Shown here: in pieces, positions 28,181-37,836 of the stretch
Layout of the letters: each line of letters begins with the position of its first letter
Numbering within the stretch: position 1 is the first letter of the stretch
Source: Pseudomonas anguilliseptica
GTDB lineage: Bacteria; Pseudomonadota; Gammaproteobacteria; Pseudomonadales; Pseudomonadaceae
DNA length: 64,000 nucleotides
NCBI RefSeq assembly: GCF_900105355.1
Contig: NZ_FNSC01000001.1
Span: 4,650,001 to 4,714,000 of the forward strand
Direction of reading: 5' to 3'
Program-made: the position numbers and the translations under genes
Notes under the pieces: generated by a model
Databases searched by the model: none
What the model saw: only the letters and a program-made list of their open reading frames with translations
What the model was told of the DNA's origin: nothing

Positions 28181-29623
28181 ATGCTCGCTCTCTGGTTACT
28201 CGCCCTGCTGCTCGGCACGGCTTTTCTCGCTCACCGGCGTACCGCTCCCCTACCCGCACTTGGCCTGGTGGCCGGCTTTCTGGTTTTGATGGGCATGTTC
28301 AGCCATGCCCCCGCCTGGCTGATGGGGCTGTTCTGGCTGTTTCTGCTGGCCGTGGGCTTGCCACTGCTGCTGCCCGAGCAACGCCGCAATCTGTTCACTG
28401 CGCCGCTGTTTGCCTTCGAAGGCATTCAGGAAGCCCTCGCGCGCATTGGCGGTAACGCCTGGCTGATGGACAGCGCACGTATCCTCACGGCCAATGCGGT
28501 GGATCTGGGCGAGAAGCCCTCGGTGCTCTCGGCCATTCTCAAGTACCACCTGACCGAACGCGGCCGCGAATGCATCAGCCACGCCATGGACGTACACGGC
28601 GGCAAAGGCATCGTCATGGGCCCGAACAACTACCTGGCCCGCTCGTGGCAAGGTGCGCCGATCTTTATCACCGTGGAGGGGGCCAATATCCTCTCGCGCA
28701 ACCTGATGATCTTTGGTCAGGGCGCGATTCGCTGCCACCCCTACGTACTCAAGGAAATGGCCCTGGCCAGCCGCGAGGATCAGGACCAGGCACTGCAGGA
28801 GTTCGATGCACTGCTGCTGCATATCGGCTTTGCCGTCAGCAACGCCGCCAGCAGCCTGCTGCTCAGCCTCGGCTTTGGCGTTTTCAGCCAGGTACCTGGC
28901 GATCGCATCAGCCGCCCTTATTTCCGCGCACTCAACCGCTTGGCCGCGTCCTTTGCCCTACTCGCTGACACCAGCATGATGTTGCTCGGCGGCGAACTGA
29001 AACGCCGCGAACGCCTATCGGCGCGCCTGGGTGATGTACTCAGCCACCTGTACCTGGCTTCGGCGGCGCTCAAGCGCTACCACGACCTCGGTTACCCCGA
29101 GCATTCACAGCCCATGCTGCGCTGGGCTGTGGAGGAAAGCCTGGGCAAGGCCGAACAGGCGCTGGAAGAACTGCTCAGCAACTTCCCCAGCAAACTGCTC
29201 GGTTGCGCCCTGCGCCTGCTGGTACTGCCGCTGGGCCGCCGTCACAAAGGCCCAAGCGACAAACTGGACGCCGAAGTGGCTAGCATTATCGGCCGTAACA
29301 GCGGCGACCCCGCACTGGAGGAACTGCTCGAAGGCTGCTACCGCCCACAAGCTGAACAGGACCCCGTGGGGGCTCTGCAATATGCGATGAACCTGCTGCA
29401 GGACGTACAGGGCCTGCAGAAGAAACTGCACAAGGCCGTCAAGGCCGGCCAGGTACAGGAACTGCCAGGCCAAAGCCTGATCGATGCCGCGCTGACTGCT
29501 GGAGTGCTCAGCGCCGATGAAGCGCACAGCCTGCAACAGGCCGAAGCCGCACGCCGGGTGGTGATTGATGTCGACGACTTCGCCAAGGAGGAACTGACCT
29601 TGGGCTCCGGCAAGGTCCGTTAA
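28181..29623 (+). CDS. FadE-like acyl-CoA dehydrogenase with large internal in-frame deletion
   Basis: 480 aa in one open frame, against about 815 aa for FadE. Residues 1-80 match the membrane-bound N-terminus (three hydrophobic segments to LFTAPLFA). The next residues are FEGIQEALARIGGNAWLMD, which in FadE lie about 330 residues later. The C-terminal acyl-CoA dehydrogenase helical domain with the catalytic-base glutamate in ITVEGANILSRNL and the long FadE tail are intact. The N-terminal alpha and central beta domains, which bind FAD and substrate, are missing. The protein cannot be a normal dehydrogenase. The start has GAGGA ahead. Whether the deletion is real or an assembly collapse is not known. 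Confidence 0.88.
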   Translation: MLALWLLALLLGTAFLAHRRTAPLPALGLVAGFLVLMGMFSHAPAWLMGLFWLFLLAVGLPLLLPEQRRNLFTAPLFAFEGIQEALARIGGNAWLMDSARILTANAVDLGEKPSVLSAILKYHLTERGRECISHAMDVHGGKGIVMGPNNYLARSWQGAPIFITVEGANILSRNLMIFGQGAIRCHPYVLKEMALASREDQDQALQEFDALLLHIGFAVSNAASSLLLSLGFGVFSQVPGDRISRPYFRALNRLAASFALLADTSMMLLGGELKRRERLSARLGDVLSHLYLASAALKRYHDLGYPEHSQPMLRWAVEESLGKAEQALEELLSNFPSKLLGCALRLLVLPLGRRHKGPSDKLDAEVASIIGRNSGDPALEELLEGCYRPQAEQDPVGALQYAMNLLQDVQGLQKKLHKAVKAGQVQELPGQSLIDAALTAGVLSADEAHSLQQAEAARRVVIDVDDFAKEELTLGSGKVR

Positions 29624-29689
29624 ACCGACGGGACAGCGGGCGACGCGAGCCTTATACTGGCGCGCCCGTTTTACCTACAGGATTGCCCC

Positions 29690-30100
29690 ATGGCCAACAC
29701 CCACATCGACCATCACCTCACTCTGCTGCAGCACCTGCGCACCATCCTGGTCGCCCTGGGCGAAGCCGAGCAGATTCTCGATGACAGCCACGCCATGTAC
29801 CTGGAGCGCTACGACGAGCTGCTCAGCGACCTGCCGAGCGACCCGGAAGCCAGCCTCTACCTGGGCCAGGACCTGATCAGCCAGATATTCCAACGCTACC
29901 CGCAGATCGCCCACCTGGTACCGCGTGACCTGCTGTGGTTCTTCGGCGGTGATTGCCTGCACTTCATGCCGGACGAAGAAATCGAGATGTACCAGGCCCT
30001 CGAAGAACGCCGCTTCTACGCCGAAGAAAATGACGAGCCCTTCGACTGGAATCAGGAAAAACAGCTGCTGAGCATGCCCGCTCAGGGTGGCACACACTAA
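29690..30100 (+). CDS. Conserved protein of the PA2817 family
   Basis: 136-aa acidic, soluble, mostly helical protein found beside fadE and the tRNA-Gly/Glu cluster in pseudomonads, as I remember it. No catalytic motif is visible. Notable segments are GQDLISQIFQRYPQIAHLVP and LLWFFGGDCLHFMPDEEI. It is 66 bp downstream of the fadE-like gene and followed by a terminator. Its function is unknown; recognition rests on position and overall sequence only. Confidence 0.72.
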   Translation: MANTHIDHHLTLLQHLRTILVALGEAEQILDDSHAMYLERYDELLSDLPSDPEASLYLGQDLISQIFQRYPQIAHLVPRDLLWFFGGDCLHFMPDEEIEMYQALEERRFYAEENDEPFDWNQEKQLLSMPAQGGTH

Positions 30101-30116
30101 GCCACAGCCCAAAATA

Positions 30117-30151
30117 GAAAAGCCCGCACGGCATAACCGGCGGGCTTTTTT
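30117..30151 (+). terminator. Terminator after the PA2817-family gene
   Basis: AGCCCGC / GCGGGCT stem (30121-30127 and 30140-30146) followed by six T. Confidence 0.88.
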
Positions 30152-30175
30152 GTAGGCACTAAAAACAGCAGAAAC

Positions 30176-30204
30176 GAAAACGCCGCTCAGTGAGCGGCGT
30201 TTTC
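30176..30204 (-). terminator. Terminator of the tRNA operon
   Basis: AACGCCGCTCA / TGAGCGGCGTT is a near-perfect palindrome with A/T runs on both sides, 23 bp beyond the 3' end of the last tRNA on the minus strand. Confidence 0.82.
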
Positions 30205-30226
30205 GATGCTTTCTATCGAAAGAAAA

Positions 30227-30302
<76 letters not shown>

Positions 30303-30324
30303 ATACAACTTGGTACAACAAAAA

Positions 30325-30400
30325 TGGCGTCCCCTAGGGGACTCGAACCCCTGTTACCGCCGTGAAAGGGCGGTGTCCTAGGCCACTAGACGAAGGGGAC
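30325..30400 (-). tRNA. tRNA-Glu (TTC), copy A
   Basis: 76 nt including encoded CCA. The minus strand begins GTCCCCTTCGTCTAG, has anticodon loop CTTTCAC (TTC) and T-arm GGGGTTCGAGTCCCC. Separated by 22 bp from tRNA-Gly copy A. Confidence 0.97.
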
Positions 30401-30443
30401 CTTGGAACTTTTCGGCTACCTGCCGGAGCAGATCACCTTAATT

Positions 30444-30519
<76 letters not shown>

Positions 30520-30557
30520 ATACAACTTGGTTTTCAGCAGCACACTTCATAAAGAAG

Positions 30558-30633
30558 TGGCGTCCCCTAGGGGACTCGAACCCCTGTTACCGCCGTGAAA
30601 GGGCGGTGTCCTAGGCCACTAGACGAAGGGGAC
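30558..30633 (-). tRNA. tRNA-Glu (TTC), copy B
   Basis: Identical by eye to copy A over its 76 nt. First gene of the minus-strand tRNA operon; its promoter must lie in 30634-30850, a 220-bp AT-richer gap without a gene. Confidence 0.97.
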
Positions 30634-30856
30634 GCAGCCCGGAAACTACAACTTCTATCCGGCTCCTACACGTTTTGCCGTGAGGCATTGCGCTACGAAG
30701 TGGCGCGCATTCTATGGAGCCTTGAAAGGCCCGTCAACCTCTGTGTAAAAATTTTTATAAATCAACGACTTCAGCTGCGAATGTGAGGCAGCTCTATCAG
30801 CCTCCCGACTAAGGCACTACACTCGGACGAAAACTGGTGATCGAGAGGCTCCCCCC

Positions 30857-31624
30857 ATGTCCCCACTCGTGATTACCATATTGATTGTTTCTGGCATCAT
30901 CGCGTTGATCGCCATTGCCTACATCAATCATATGGTCGAGAACAACAAACTGGAGAAGGCGCGCATCAAGGCTGACCTCAATGATCGCCTGCGCCGCTGC
31001 ACGGACCTCGCCGAAGCCCTCCCCGGACAGTTGATGACCCCGGCACTGAAGCTGATGCTCAGTCGCCTGCAATTGCACTTCAGTGAACGCATGCTGCCTT
31101 TGGAAAAGGGCAATAACGCCCTCAAGGCGCGTATTGAAGAACTGCGCAAACTGATCGCCCAAGGCGAATCGATTGCCGTAAGCAATCCGCCGCAACCCAT
31201 CCTCAATGAAGCCAAAGCCAAGGAAGTGCGTTTTCAGCTGGAAAACCTTCATGGCCAACTGACCCGCTGCGCCAAAGACGGGATTATCCCGGCCAACGAG
31301 GCCAAGCAATGGCTCAAAGAAGTGCGCCATATGCTGACCCAGGTGCATATCGAATTTTTCGGTAACCTCGGCCAGCAGGCCTTGCAGCAGAACCAGCCAG
31401 GCCAGGCGCGCCTGGCGTTCGAGCGCGGCGTGCAATACCTGCGCAAACAACCCGACCCCACCCCTTACCAGAACGCCCTGAAGAAATTCGAAGAGCAACT
31501 AGCCCGCGCCAACGCCATGGTTCTTGAAAGCAGCAAGCCCGCCCCCGACCAACCCAGCGAACTGGACGCAGGCCTTGAATCTCTCGGCGATGACGAGTGG
31601 AAGAAGAAGAACATCTACGACTAA
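30857..31624 (+). CDS. Conserved membrane-anchored protein of unknown function
   Basis: 255 aa. One N-terminal membrane segment (about residues 4-24, ITILIVSGIIALIAIAYI) is followed by a long, charged, helical cytoplasmic part rich in Lys, Arg, Glu and Gln. A coiled-coil stretch covers roughly 28-110, and a TPR-like segment (GNLGQQALQQNQPGQARLAF) lies near 170. The C-terminus ends acidic (LESLGDDEWKKKNIYD). I do not recognise a named family. It stands 52 bp before a GST gene in the same direction and probably shares its transcript. Confidence 0.75.
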   Translation: MSPLVITILIVSGIIALIAIAYINHMVENNKLEKARIKADLNDRLRRCTDLAEALPGQLMTPALKLMLSRLQLHFSERMLPLEKGNNALKARIEELRKLIAQGESIAVSNPPQPILNEAKAKEVRFQLENLHGQLTRCAKDGIIPANEAKQWLKEVRHMLTQVHIEFFGNLGQQALQQNQPGQARLAFERGVQYLRKQPDPTPYQNALKKFEEQLARANAMVLESSKPAPDQPSELDAGLESLGDDEWKKKNIYD

Positions 31625-31675
31625 CCCTGCCAGCGCGCGACTTGCGCGCTATCGCCCTGCCTACGAGTGCCGTGC

Positions 31676-32338
31676 ATGAGCCTGACTGTTTATGGTGCCC
31701 CGCTGTCGCCCTTCGTCCGTAAGGTTCGCCTGTTTCTGGCTGAAAAGAACATGGACTATCAGCTGGAAATCATCCTGCCGTTCGGCCAGCCGACCTGGTA
31801 TCGCGAGCTGAGCCCGCTAGGGCGTATTCCGGCCATGAGGGATGGCGATTTCACCCTCGCCGACTCCAGCGTGATCTGCCAATACCTGGACGACAAACAC
31901 CCCGAGCGCCCCTCCCTGCTTGGACAGAGTGCCGAACAATGCGCGCGGGTACGTTGGCTGGAGAAGTATGCCGACTATGAACTGGCTCCGCTGTGCACCT
32001 TCAGTGTATTTCGCAACCGCGCACTGAAGCCCAGCATGGGCCAGAGCTGCGACGAAGCCGCAGTGCAGAAAGCCCTGCACGAAAAGCTGCCGGCGCATTT
32101 CGACTACCTGGAGCAGACCCTCGGCTCAGCCGACTATCTGGTCGGCGATAGCCTGACCCTGGCCGACCTGGCTCTGGCTTGCCAGCTGATCAATATGCAA
32201 CATGGCGGCGAGCAACTAGATGCACAGCGCTGGCCCAACCTGAGTGCGCACTATGCGCGAATCACCGCGCGGGACTCGGTGCAGACTGTGTTGCCCGGCG
32301 AGCTGAAGATGCTCGCCAAGATGGCCGCCAAAGCCTGA
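31676..32338 (+). CDS. Glutathione S-transferase family protein
   Basis: 220-aa GST. The N-terminal thioredoxin-like domain has YGAPLSPFVRKVRLFLAEK (catalytic Ser/Tyr region), the cis-proline in LGRIPAM and DSSVICQYLD for glutathione binding. The C-terminal helical domain contains YLVGDSLTLADLALAC. The start at ATG 31676 gives MSLTVYGAP, as usual for the family. Followed by a bidirectional terminator. Substrate unknown; unrelated in detail to the GST at 6702. Confidence 0.88.
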   Translation: MSLTVYGAPLSPFVRKVRLFLAEKNMDYQLEIILPFGQPTWYRELSPLGRIPAMRDGDFTLADSSVICQYLDDKHPERPSLLGQSAEQCARVRWLEKYADYELAPLCTFSVFRNRALKPSMGQSCDEAAVQKALHEKLPAHFDYLEQTLGSADYLVGDSLTLADLALACQLINMQHGGEQLDAQRWPNLSAHYARITARDSVQTVLPGELKMLAKMAAKA

Positions 32339-32354
32339 GTAATCGCTGCCCCCA

Positions 32355-32386
32355 ATAAAAAGCCCGGCAATTGCCGGGCTTTTTAC
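32355..32386. terminator. Bidirectional terminator between GST and fRMsr genes
   Basis: AGCCCGGCAA and TTGCCGGGCT form a perfect 20-bp palindrome (32361-32380) with A4-5 before and T5 after it. Confidence 0.88.
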
Positions 32387-32404
32387 CTTACGTTGATGAG
32401 CGGC

Positions 32405-32887
32405 TCAGCAATCCGTCAGCTCGACAAACACCTCAATCAGCCGCTCGATACCGGCCTGATCCGCTGCGCTAAACCGCGCCAGCGACGGACTGTCGAGATC
32501 CAGCACACCGAGCAAGCGGCCGTCCTTGAACAGCGGCACCACCAGCTCGCTATTGGATGCACTGTCGCAAGCGATATGCCCGGCAAAGGCATGCACATCA
32601 TCGACTCGCTGGGTCTGCCCAGTCGCCGCAGCGGCGCCGCAGACACCGCGACCGAACGGAATCCGCACGCAGGCCACTTTACCCTGAAAAGGCCCAAGCA
32701 CCAGTTCCTCGCCACGGGCCAGATAGAATCCCACCCAGTTCAGGTCGCTCAGCTCCTGAAACAGAAACGCCGAAAACTACGCTGCATTGGCAATAAAGTC
32801 GCGCTCCCCGGCCAACAGCGCCTGAAGTTGCGCCACCAGCAGTGGATAGCCGTCGAGCCCCTGCCCGCTTTGTTGTAGATCAATCAT
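32405..32887 (-). pseudogene. msrC: Free methionine-(R)-sulfoxide reductase (GAF domain), in-frame amber
   Basis: A 160-residue frame matching MsrC/YebR. GAF-domain catalytic cysteines appear in CVRIPFGRGVCG and GHIACDSASNSELVVP, and the C-terminal LGVLDLDSPSLARF is typical. It would reduce free Met-R-sulfoxide with thioredoxin. A TAG codon lies at about residue 37, between NAA and FSAFLFQELSDLNWVG, and is most simply a CAG to TAG change. The frame continues on both sides. The ATG (32887) overlaps the ATPase gene by 8 bp, so it is the second gene of that operon; IS copy 2 broke the first gene, which may explain relaxed selection here. Confidence 0.85.
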
Positions 32888-33761
32888 CGTGCTTGCTCAG
32901 TAGTTGCAGCCCCACCCAGTCGCGGGCGAATTGATAGGCGCAGCGCCCATTACTATTGCCACGCCCCAAGGCCCAGCGTATCGCAGCCTTTTCCAGCTCA
33001 TCGTGCCACTGCCAAGCCAAGCCGGCCTGCGCGGCATGCACCCCGACCCAGTGGCGGACCACGTCGAGGAAATGCTCCTGAGTGAAAGGGTAGAACGACA
33101 GCCACAGGCCAAAGCGGTCGGACAGCGCAATCTTGTCTTCCACCGCCTCATTGGGATGCAGTTCACCATCGACTCGCTGCCAGTTTTCGTTGTCGCTCTG
33201 CTTCTCCGGCAGCAGATGGCGACGGTTGGAGGTGGCATACAGCAGCATATTGTCCGGCGCGCGCTCCAGGGAGCCATCGAGCACGGTTTTCAGCATGCGG
33301 TAATCGCCCTCGCCGGCCTCGAACGACAGGTCATCGCAGAACAGCACGAAACGCTGCGGTAGCTCGCTCAGCTGCTCGACAATTCGCGGCAGATCGGCCA
33401 GATGATCACGCTCGATCTCAACCAGGCGCAGCCCCGCTGCCGCATGCTCGGTCAATAATGCCCGCACCAGCGATGACTTACCCGTACCGCGCGCGCCCCA
33501 GAGCAACGCGTGGTTGGCCGGCAATTCCTGGATAAACTGCTGGGTATTGCGCGCCAACTGGGCACGCTGACGATCTACCCCGATCAGATCATCCAGACTC
33601 ACATCCAGACTGACCTGCAGCGGCGCGAGAAAGCCGCTGCGGCCATCGCGCCGCCAACGTGCCGCCAGGCTCTGCTGCCAGTCGATAACCGGACGCTGTA
33701 CCGGCAATAAGGGCTCTAAGCGGGCAAGTACAGCCTCAGCGCGCAACAAAAAATCACTTAA
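32880..33761 (-). pseudogene. DUF815-type AAA ATPase, 5' end cut off by IS copy 2
   Basis: A 290-residue P-loop ATPase of the DUF815 family: Walker A WGARGTGKSSL near residue 85, Walker B FVLFCDDLSFE, sensor LLYATSNRRHLLPE and the GRCAYQFARDWVGLQLL tail. Function in the cell is unknown. The frame runs into IS copy 2 (TSD 33758-33761). On the far side, 34969-34958 encodes GTG GAT TCG CGT with GGAG 6 bp before. Joining across one TTAA restores VDSRLSDFLLRAEAVLARLE and 297 aa. Only a weak TTG start (33749) remains on this side, so expression is doubtful. Confidence 0.85.
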
Positions 33762-34957
33762 GGATGGTCTGAAGTAGCCCTGTATTTCCGGTCAACTTCA
33801 GCCTCCGCTGATTTTGAAAGCGGAAAACTGATCAAAAACGATCAAGTCATCCGCTCATTTCGGTGTTTCTGGCCGCCGCGAGCACCTCGCAGCGGTCATT
33901 TCCCACATTACAGGCGCACCTCTCCTGCATTCGTCAGCAAATGTCGACGGGCCATCCACAGGTTCGACAGGGCGAACAGCGTTACCAGTTGTGCGGTGTT
34001 TTTGGCCAGGCCACGGAAGCGCGTCTTCACATAACCGAACTGGCGCTTGATCACGCGAAACGGATGCTCGACCTTGGCGCGCACTTGGGCTTTGGCCTTC
34101 TCGATCTTGCGCTTGGCTTTGTATAACCCGCTGCGCTTATCGAGCTTCCTGTAGGTGCTGCGGCGTGCCGCCACCTGCCAGATTACCTTCCGACCTTCAT
34201 GCTCCGGACGCTTTTCGACACCGGTGTAACCTGCGTCAGTACACACCACGTTTTCGTCGCCGTGCAGCAGTTTGTCTACCTGGGTGACATCCGCCACGTT
34301 GGCTGCCGTGCCTACTACGCTGTGCACCAGACCCGACTCGTCATCCACGCCGATGTGCGCCTTCATGCCGAAGTAGTACTGGTTGCCCTTCTTTGTTTGG
34401 TGCATTTCCGGATCGCGCTTACGGTCCTTGTTCTTGGTCGAACTCGGCGCATTGATCAACGTGGCATCGACGATGGTGCCCTGGCGCAGTGACAGACCAC
34501 GGTCGCCCAGGTAGCCGTTAATCACGGCCAAGATGCCTGCAGCCAGCTCGTGTTTCTCCAGCAAGCGACGGAAGTTGAGGATGGTGGTTTCATCGGGAAT
34601 GCGCTCCAGGCTTAAGCCGGCGAACTGGCGCAGGATGGTGGTCTCGTACAGCGTTTCCTCCATCGCCGGATCGCTGTAACCGAACCAGTTTTGCATCAGA
34701 TGCACACGCAGCATCGCCATCAGCGCATAGGCGGGCCTGCCACCTTCGCCCTTCGGGTAGTGCGGATCGATCAGGGTGACCAATCCTTCCCACGGCACTA
34801 CTCGATCCATCTCGATCAGGAACAACTCTTTGCGGGTCTGCTTGCGCTTGCCTGCGTACTCGGCGTCGGCGAAGGTCATCTGCTTCATCGGAAAACTCGA
34901 CGGGTGGAATCCGGGTATTTTGCCAAAATCAGGAAGTCTTCTTCAGAGTTTCCTTAA
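33758..34957 (-). mobile_element. IS5-family insertion sequence, copy 2, with TTAA target duplication
   Basis: A 1192-bp element (33762-34953) of the same kind and length as copy 1, flanked by TTAA at 33758-33761 and 34954-34957. It is inserted after the fourth codon of the ATPase gene, in the same direction. Its ends are GGATGGTCTGAAGTAG and the complement of GGAAACTCTGAAGAAG. Confidence 0.92.
33908..34888 (-). CDS. IS5-family transposase, copy 2
   Basis: 326 aa, DDE motif complete as in copy 1. It is the most diverged of the three, for example MDRVVPWEGLVTLIDPHY, HGDENVVCTDAGYTG and STYRKLDKRSGLYK. The frame is open, so it may be functional. Confidence 0.95.
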   Translation of the reverse strand: MKQMTFADAEYAGKRKQTRKELFLIEMDRVVPWEGLVTLIDPHYPKGEGGRPAYALMAMLRVHLMQNWFGYSDPAMEETLYETTILRQFAGLSLERIPDETTILNFRRLLEKHELAAGILAVINGYLGDRGLSLRQGTIVDATLINAPSSTKNKDRKRDPEMHQTKKGNQYYFGMKAHIGVDDESGLVHSVVGTAANVADVTQVDKLLHGDENVVCTDAGYTGVEKRPEHEGRKVIWQVAARRSTYRKLDKRSGLYKAKRKIEKAKAQVRAKVEHPFRVIKRQFGYVKTRFRGLAKNTAQLVTLFALSNLWMARRHLLTNAGEVRL

Positions 34958-34969
34958 ACGCGAATCCAC
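34958..34969 (-). pseudogene. Separated first four codons of the DUF815 ATPase gene
   Basis: GTG GAT TCG CGT on the minus strand, preceded by GGAG at 34976-34979. It is the start of the ATPase gene left on the far side of IS copy 2; the native promoter in the 99 bp before sagS now fires into the element. Confidence 0.7.
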
Positions 34970-35068
34970 AACACACTCCAGGGTTTTCGAGCCGTTCTGC
35001 CACTGCCGCCCAGCAAAACAGATGGGCTATGCTTGGCAAGCGACTCAACACGAGAACAACCGGCCCAT

Positions 35069-37381
35069 ATGGATATAGCGCTAACCCAACGCCTGTCATT
35101 CAAACAGGCCGGCCTGACCGTATTGGTAGCCTTTATCCTCGGCACGGCGCTCAGCTTGATACAAGTGGGCATCGATTATGCCAGCGAAGATGCCTCCATC
35201 AACCGCGAGATCAACGCACTGATGGAAATCAGCCACAACCCGGCTGCACGCATCGCCTACAACATCGACGCCGAACTGGCCCAGGAACTGGTGCTGGGGC
35301 TGCTGCGTTCTCCAGCGGTGATCAGCGCACAGATCATCGACAACAACCAGCTGACGCTGGCCAGCGTCAGTCGCCCGGCCATGGAAAGCCGCTACAGAGT
35401 CATTAGCGATTTTATGTTCGGCAAGCGCCGGCACTTCGAAACAGCCCTGTTCGTCAGTCACTCGCCCAATGAAGCCCTCGGCAAACTGAGCCTGGAAGTC
35501 GATACCTACGCCTTTGGTAGCCACTTCCTCAACCGCTCGCTACTGACCCTGCTGACCGGCTTCGCCCGCAGCCTGCTGCTGTCGCTGATCCTGCTGGTGC
35601 TGTTCTATTTCATGCTGACCAAACCGCTGACCGGCTTTATCCGCGCCCTAAGCGAGCGAGACCTGCGCAGCTCCAACAACGCCAAGCTGCCCTATCCGCC
35701 CAACCATGAACGCGACGAGATCGGCGTACTGGTCGATGTGACCAACCACCAGCTGAGCAGCATCGCCAGCGAGATCGAGCAGCGCCAGCAAGCCGAAGCC
35801 CGGCTGACCCGCTACCTAGCTGAACTGGAAGACATGGTCTCGGCTCGCACCGAGCAGTTGGAGGCCGCCAACAGCCGCCTGCTCGACTCAAACCGCGAGC
35901 TGGAACAAGCCAAACGCACGGCCCTGGATATGGCCCAGGCGCGCTCGGCCTTCCTCGCCAATATGAGCCACGAGATTCGCACCCCGCTCAACGGTCTGCT
36001 GGGCATGCTCGCGCTGTCGCTGGACGGGCCGCTGAATAACGAACAGCGGCAACAGCTGTCGATTGCCCACGATTCTGGCAAGGTGCTGGTCGAACTGCTC
36101 AACGACATTCTCGACCTGTCGAAATTTGAAGCTGGGCAGCTGGAACTGGAACAGATTCCCTTCGACCTCGGCAGCATGGTCGAAGACACCGCCAATCTGC
36201 TGTCACAAAACGCCGCGCCGGGCGTTGAACTGACCTGCCTGATCGACCCACTGCTACCCAACCAATTGCTCGGCGACCCGACGCGGGTCAGGCAGATCGT
36301 CAGCAATCTGCTGTCCAATGCCTTGAAGTTCACCCGCTTTGGCCGCGTTGATATCAGCGTAAGCTCCCAGGCCAGTGGCGTCAGGATCATTGTCCGCGAC
36401 ACCGGCATCGGTATTGCTGAAGATGCCCAGGCGCGGATTTTCCATCCGTTTGCCCAGGCCGGAGTTGGCATCACCCGGCAATTTGGCGGCACCGGCCTGG
36501 GTCTGACCCTGACGCGTCGCCTTTGCGAAGCCATGCACGGCCAGTTGAGCCTGGAAACACGGGAAGGCTTCGGCAGCACCTTCTGCGTCGACCTGCCGCT
36601 GCCTGGCCAGACCAGTACTAAGCAACTTCCCCTGTTACACGGGCGCGTTATCGGATTCAGTCCGGCCAGCTCGGGGCTAAGCGAACAGCTGGCAAGCCTG
36701 CTGCCGAGCTGGGGCCTGCAGTATCAGCACCTGGACGCCGATGCCGCGCTGGGCACGCTTGATGCCGACCTGCTGATCAGCGATTGCCCACAGCGCCTGA
36801 ATGAGCTGCGCACACTCTGCAACCTGCCGATCCTGTTGGTCAGCGCCTACGGCAACTTTCTCAGCAGCGAGCAGGTGGAAAAACTCTCACCCATCGAACA
36901 ACTGGCCCGACCGCTGTCACGCCAGGCGCTGCTGCAGGCCCTGCGCCACACCCTCGGTCAGGGGGAGGCGCACGCCGCCGAACAGCACAGCGAGCCGCAG
37001 CGCAACCGCCAGGCGCGCGTACTGCTGGTGGAAGACAACCCGGTCAATCAGCTGGTAGCCAAGGGCATGCTGGGCAAACTCGGCTGCGAGGTGCTGCTGG
37101 CCAATCATGGTGGCGAAGCCCTGACCCTGCTGGAAACCCAAGCTGTCGATCTGATTCTGATGGACTGCAATATGCCGGTCATGGATGGCTATGAAACCAC
37201 CCGGCGGATTCGCCAGAAAGCAGAGTTCGCCGAGCTGCCGATCGTCGCCCTGACGGCCAACGCACTATCCGATGAGCGCGAGCGCTGCCGCGCTGCGGGA
37301 ATGGACGACTACCTGGCCAAGCCCTTCCGCAAGGATGAGCTGGCGGCCCTGCTCGATCAGTGGTTAAGCGCCATAAACTGA
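35069..37381 (+). CDS. sagS: Hybrid sensor histidine kinase, SagS-like
   Basis: 770-aa membrane hybrid kinase. Order: membrane segment near residue 20, a periplasmic sensor domain (about 35-160), second membrane segment (about 165-190) and HAMP/coiled coil. HisKA follows with the phospho-His in [12 protein letters not shown], then HATPase ([24 protein letters not shown]), a degenerate receiver-like linker and a C-terminal receiver with Asp in [13 protein letters not shown]. In P. aeruginosa SagS sits beside ospR-gpx and steers biofilm commitment through HptB; identity here rests on the same neighbours. Its 3' end overlaps ospR by 25 bp on opposite strands. Confidence 0.88.
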   Translation: MDIALTQRLSFKQAGLTVLVAFILGTALSLIQVGIDYASEDASINREINALMEISHNPAARIAYNIDAELAQELVLGLLRSPAVISAQIIDNNQLTLASVSRPAMESRYRVISDFMFGKRRHFETALFVSHSPNEALGKLSLEVDTYAFGSHFLNRSLLTLLTGFARSLLLSLILLVLFYFMLTKPLTGFIRALSERDLRSSNNAKLPYPPNHERDEIGVLVDVTNHQLSSIASEIEQRQQAEARLTRYLAELEDMVSARTEQLEAANSRLLDSNRELEQAKRTALDMAQARSAFLANMSHEIRTPLNGLLGMLALSLDGPLNNEQRQQLSIAHDSGKVLVELLNDILDLSKFEAGQLELEQIPFDLGSMVEDTANLLSQNAAPGVELTCLIDPLLPNQLLGDPTRVRQIVSNLLSNALKFTRFGRVDISVSSQASGVRIIVRDTGIGIAEDAQARIFHPFAQAGVGITRQFGGTGLGLTLTRRLCEAMHGQLSLETREGFGSTFCVDLPLPGQTSTKQLPLLHGRVIGFSPASSGLSEQLASLLPSWGLQYQHLDADAALGTLDADLLISDCPQRLNELRTLCNLPILLVSAYGNFLSSEQVEKLSPIEQLARPLSRQALLQALRHTLGQGEAHAAEQHSEPQRNRQARVLLVEDNPVNQLVAKGMLGKLGCEVLLANHGGEALTLLETQAVDLILMDCNMPVMDGYETTRRIRQKAEFAELPIVALTANALSDERERCRAAGMDDYLAKPFRKDELAALLDQWLSAIN

Positions 37382-37836
37382 TCAAGTAGCACGCCCACCT
37401 GGCTACGCAACACGGCAACCTGATCAAGATCAACCCCGCGCTCACACAACAACTGGCTTTTCAGCGGCAGCACCTGTTCACGCAAGGCGCCGCCGGCTGG
37501 AGTCAGCGCCAGATGCACCTCACGCTCGTCACTGGCCGACCGCTTACGCTGCAACAAGCCTTGCAGCTCAAGGCGTTTGAGCAGCGGCGTCAGCGTGCCG
37601 GAATCCAGTAACAGGCGCTCGCCCAATGCCTTGACCGTCGGCAACGCCGGCGGTTGCGGTTGCTGCTGCCACTCCCACAGCACCAGCATGGCCAGATACT
37701 GCGGATAGGTCAGGCCGAGCTGATCGAGCATCGGCTTGTAGGCGCGGATCACCGCCCGTGAAGCGGCGTAGAGTTTGAAGCACAGCTGGTTATCCAGCTG
37801 TAGCCCCTCGTCCACGTGCAGGCTGGCCTGGATCAT
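37357..37836 (-). CDS. ospR: MarR/OhrR-family peroxide-sensing repressor OspR
   Basis: 159-aa winged-helix regulator. The N-terminal [14 protein letters not shown] carries the redox cysteine (residue 19) placed as in Ohr[15 protein letters not shown] and [20 protein letters not shown] (recognition helix) follow, then the wing [10 protein letters not shown]. It is second in the gpx-ospR operon (ATGA overlap) and probably represses it through the palindrome at 38362-38385, releasing when the cysteine is oxidised. Confidence 0.88.
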   Translation of the reverse strand: MIQASLHVDEGLQLDNQLCFKLYAASRAVIRAYKPMLDQLGLTYPQYLAMLVLWEWQQQPQPPALPTVKALGERLLLDSGTLTPLLKRLELQGLLQRKRSASDEREVHLALTPAGGALREQVLPLKSQLLCERGVDLDQVAVLRSQVGVLLDQFMALNH

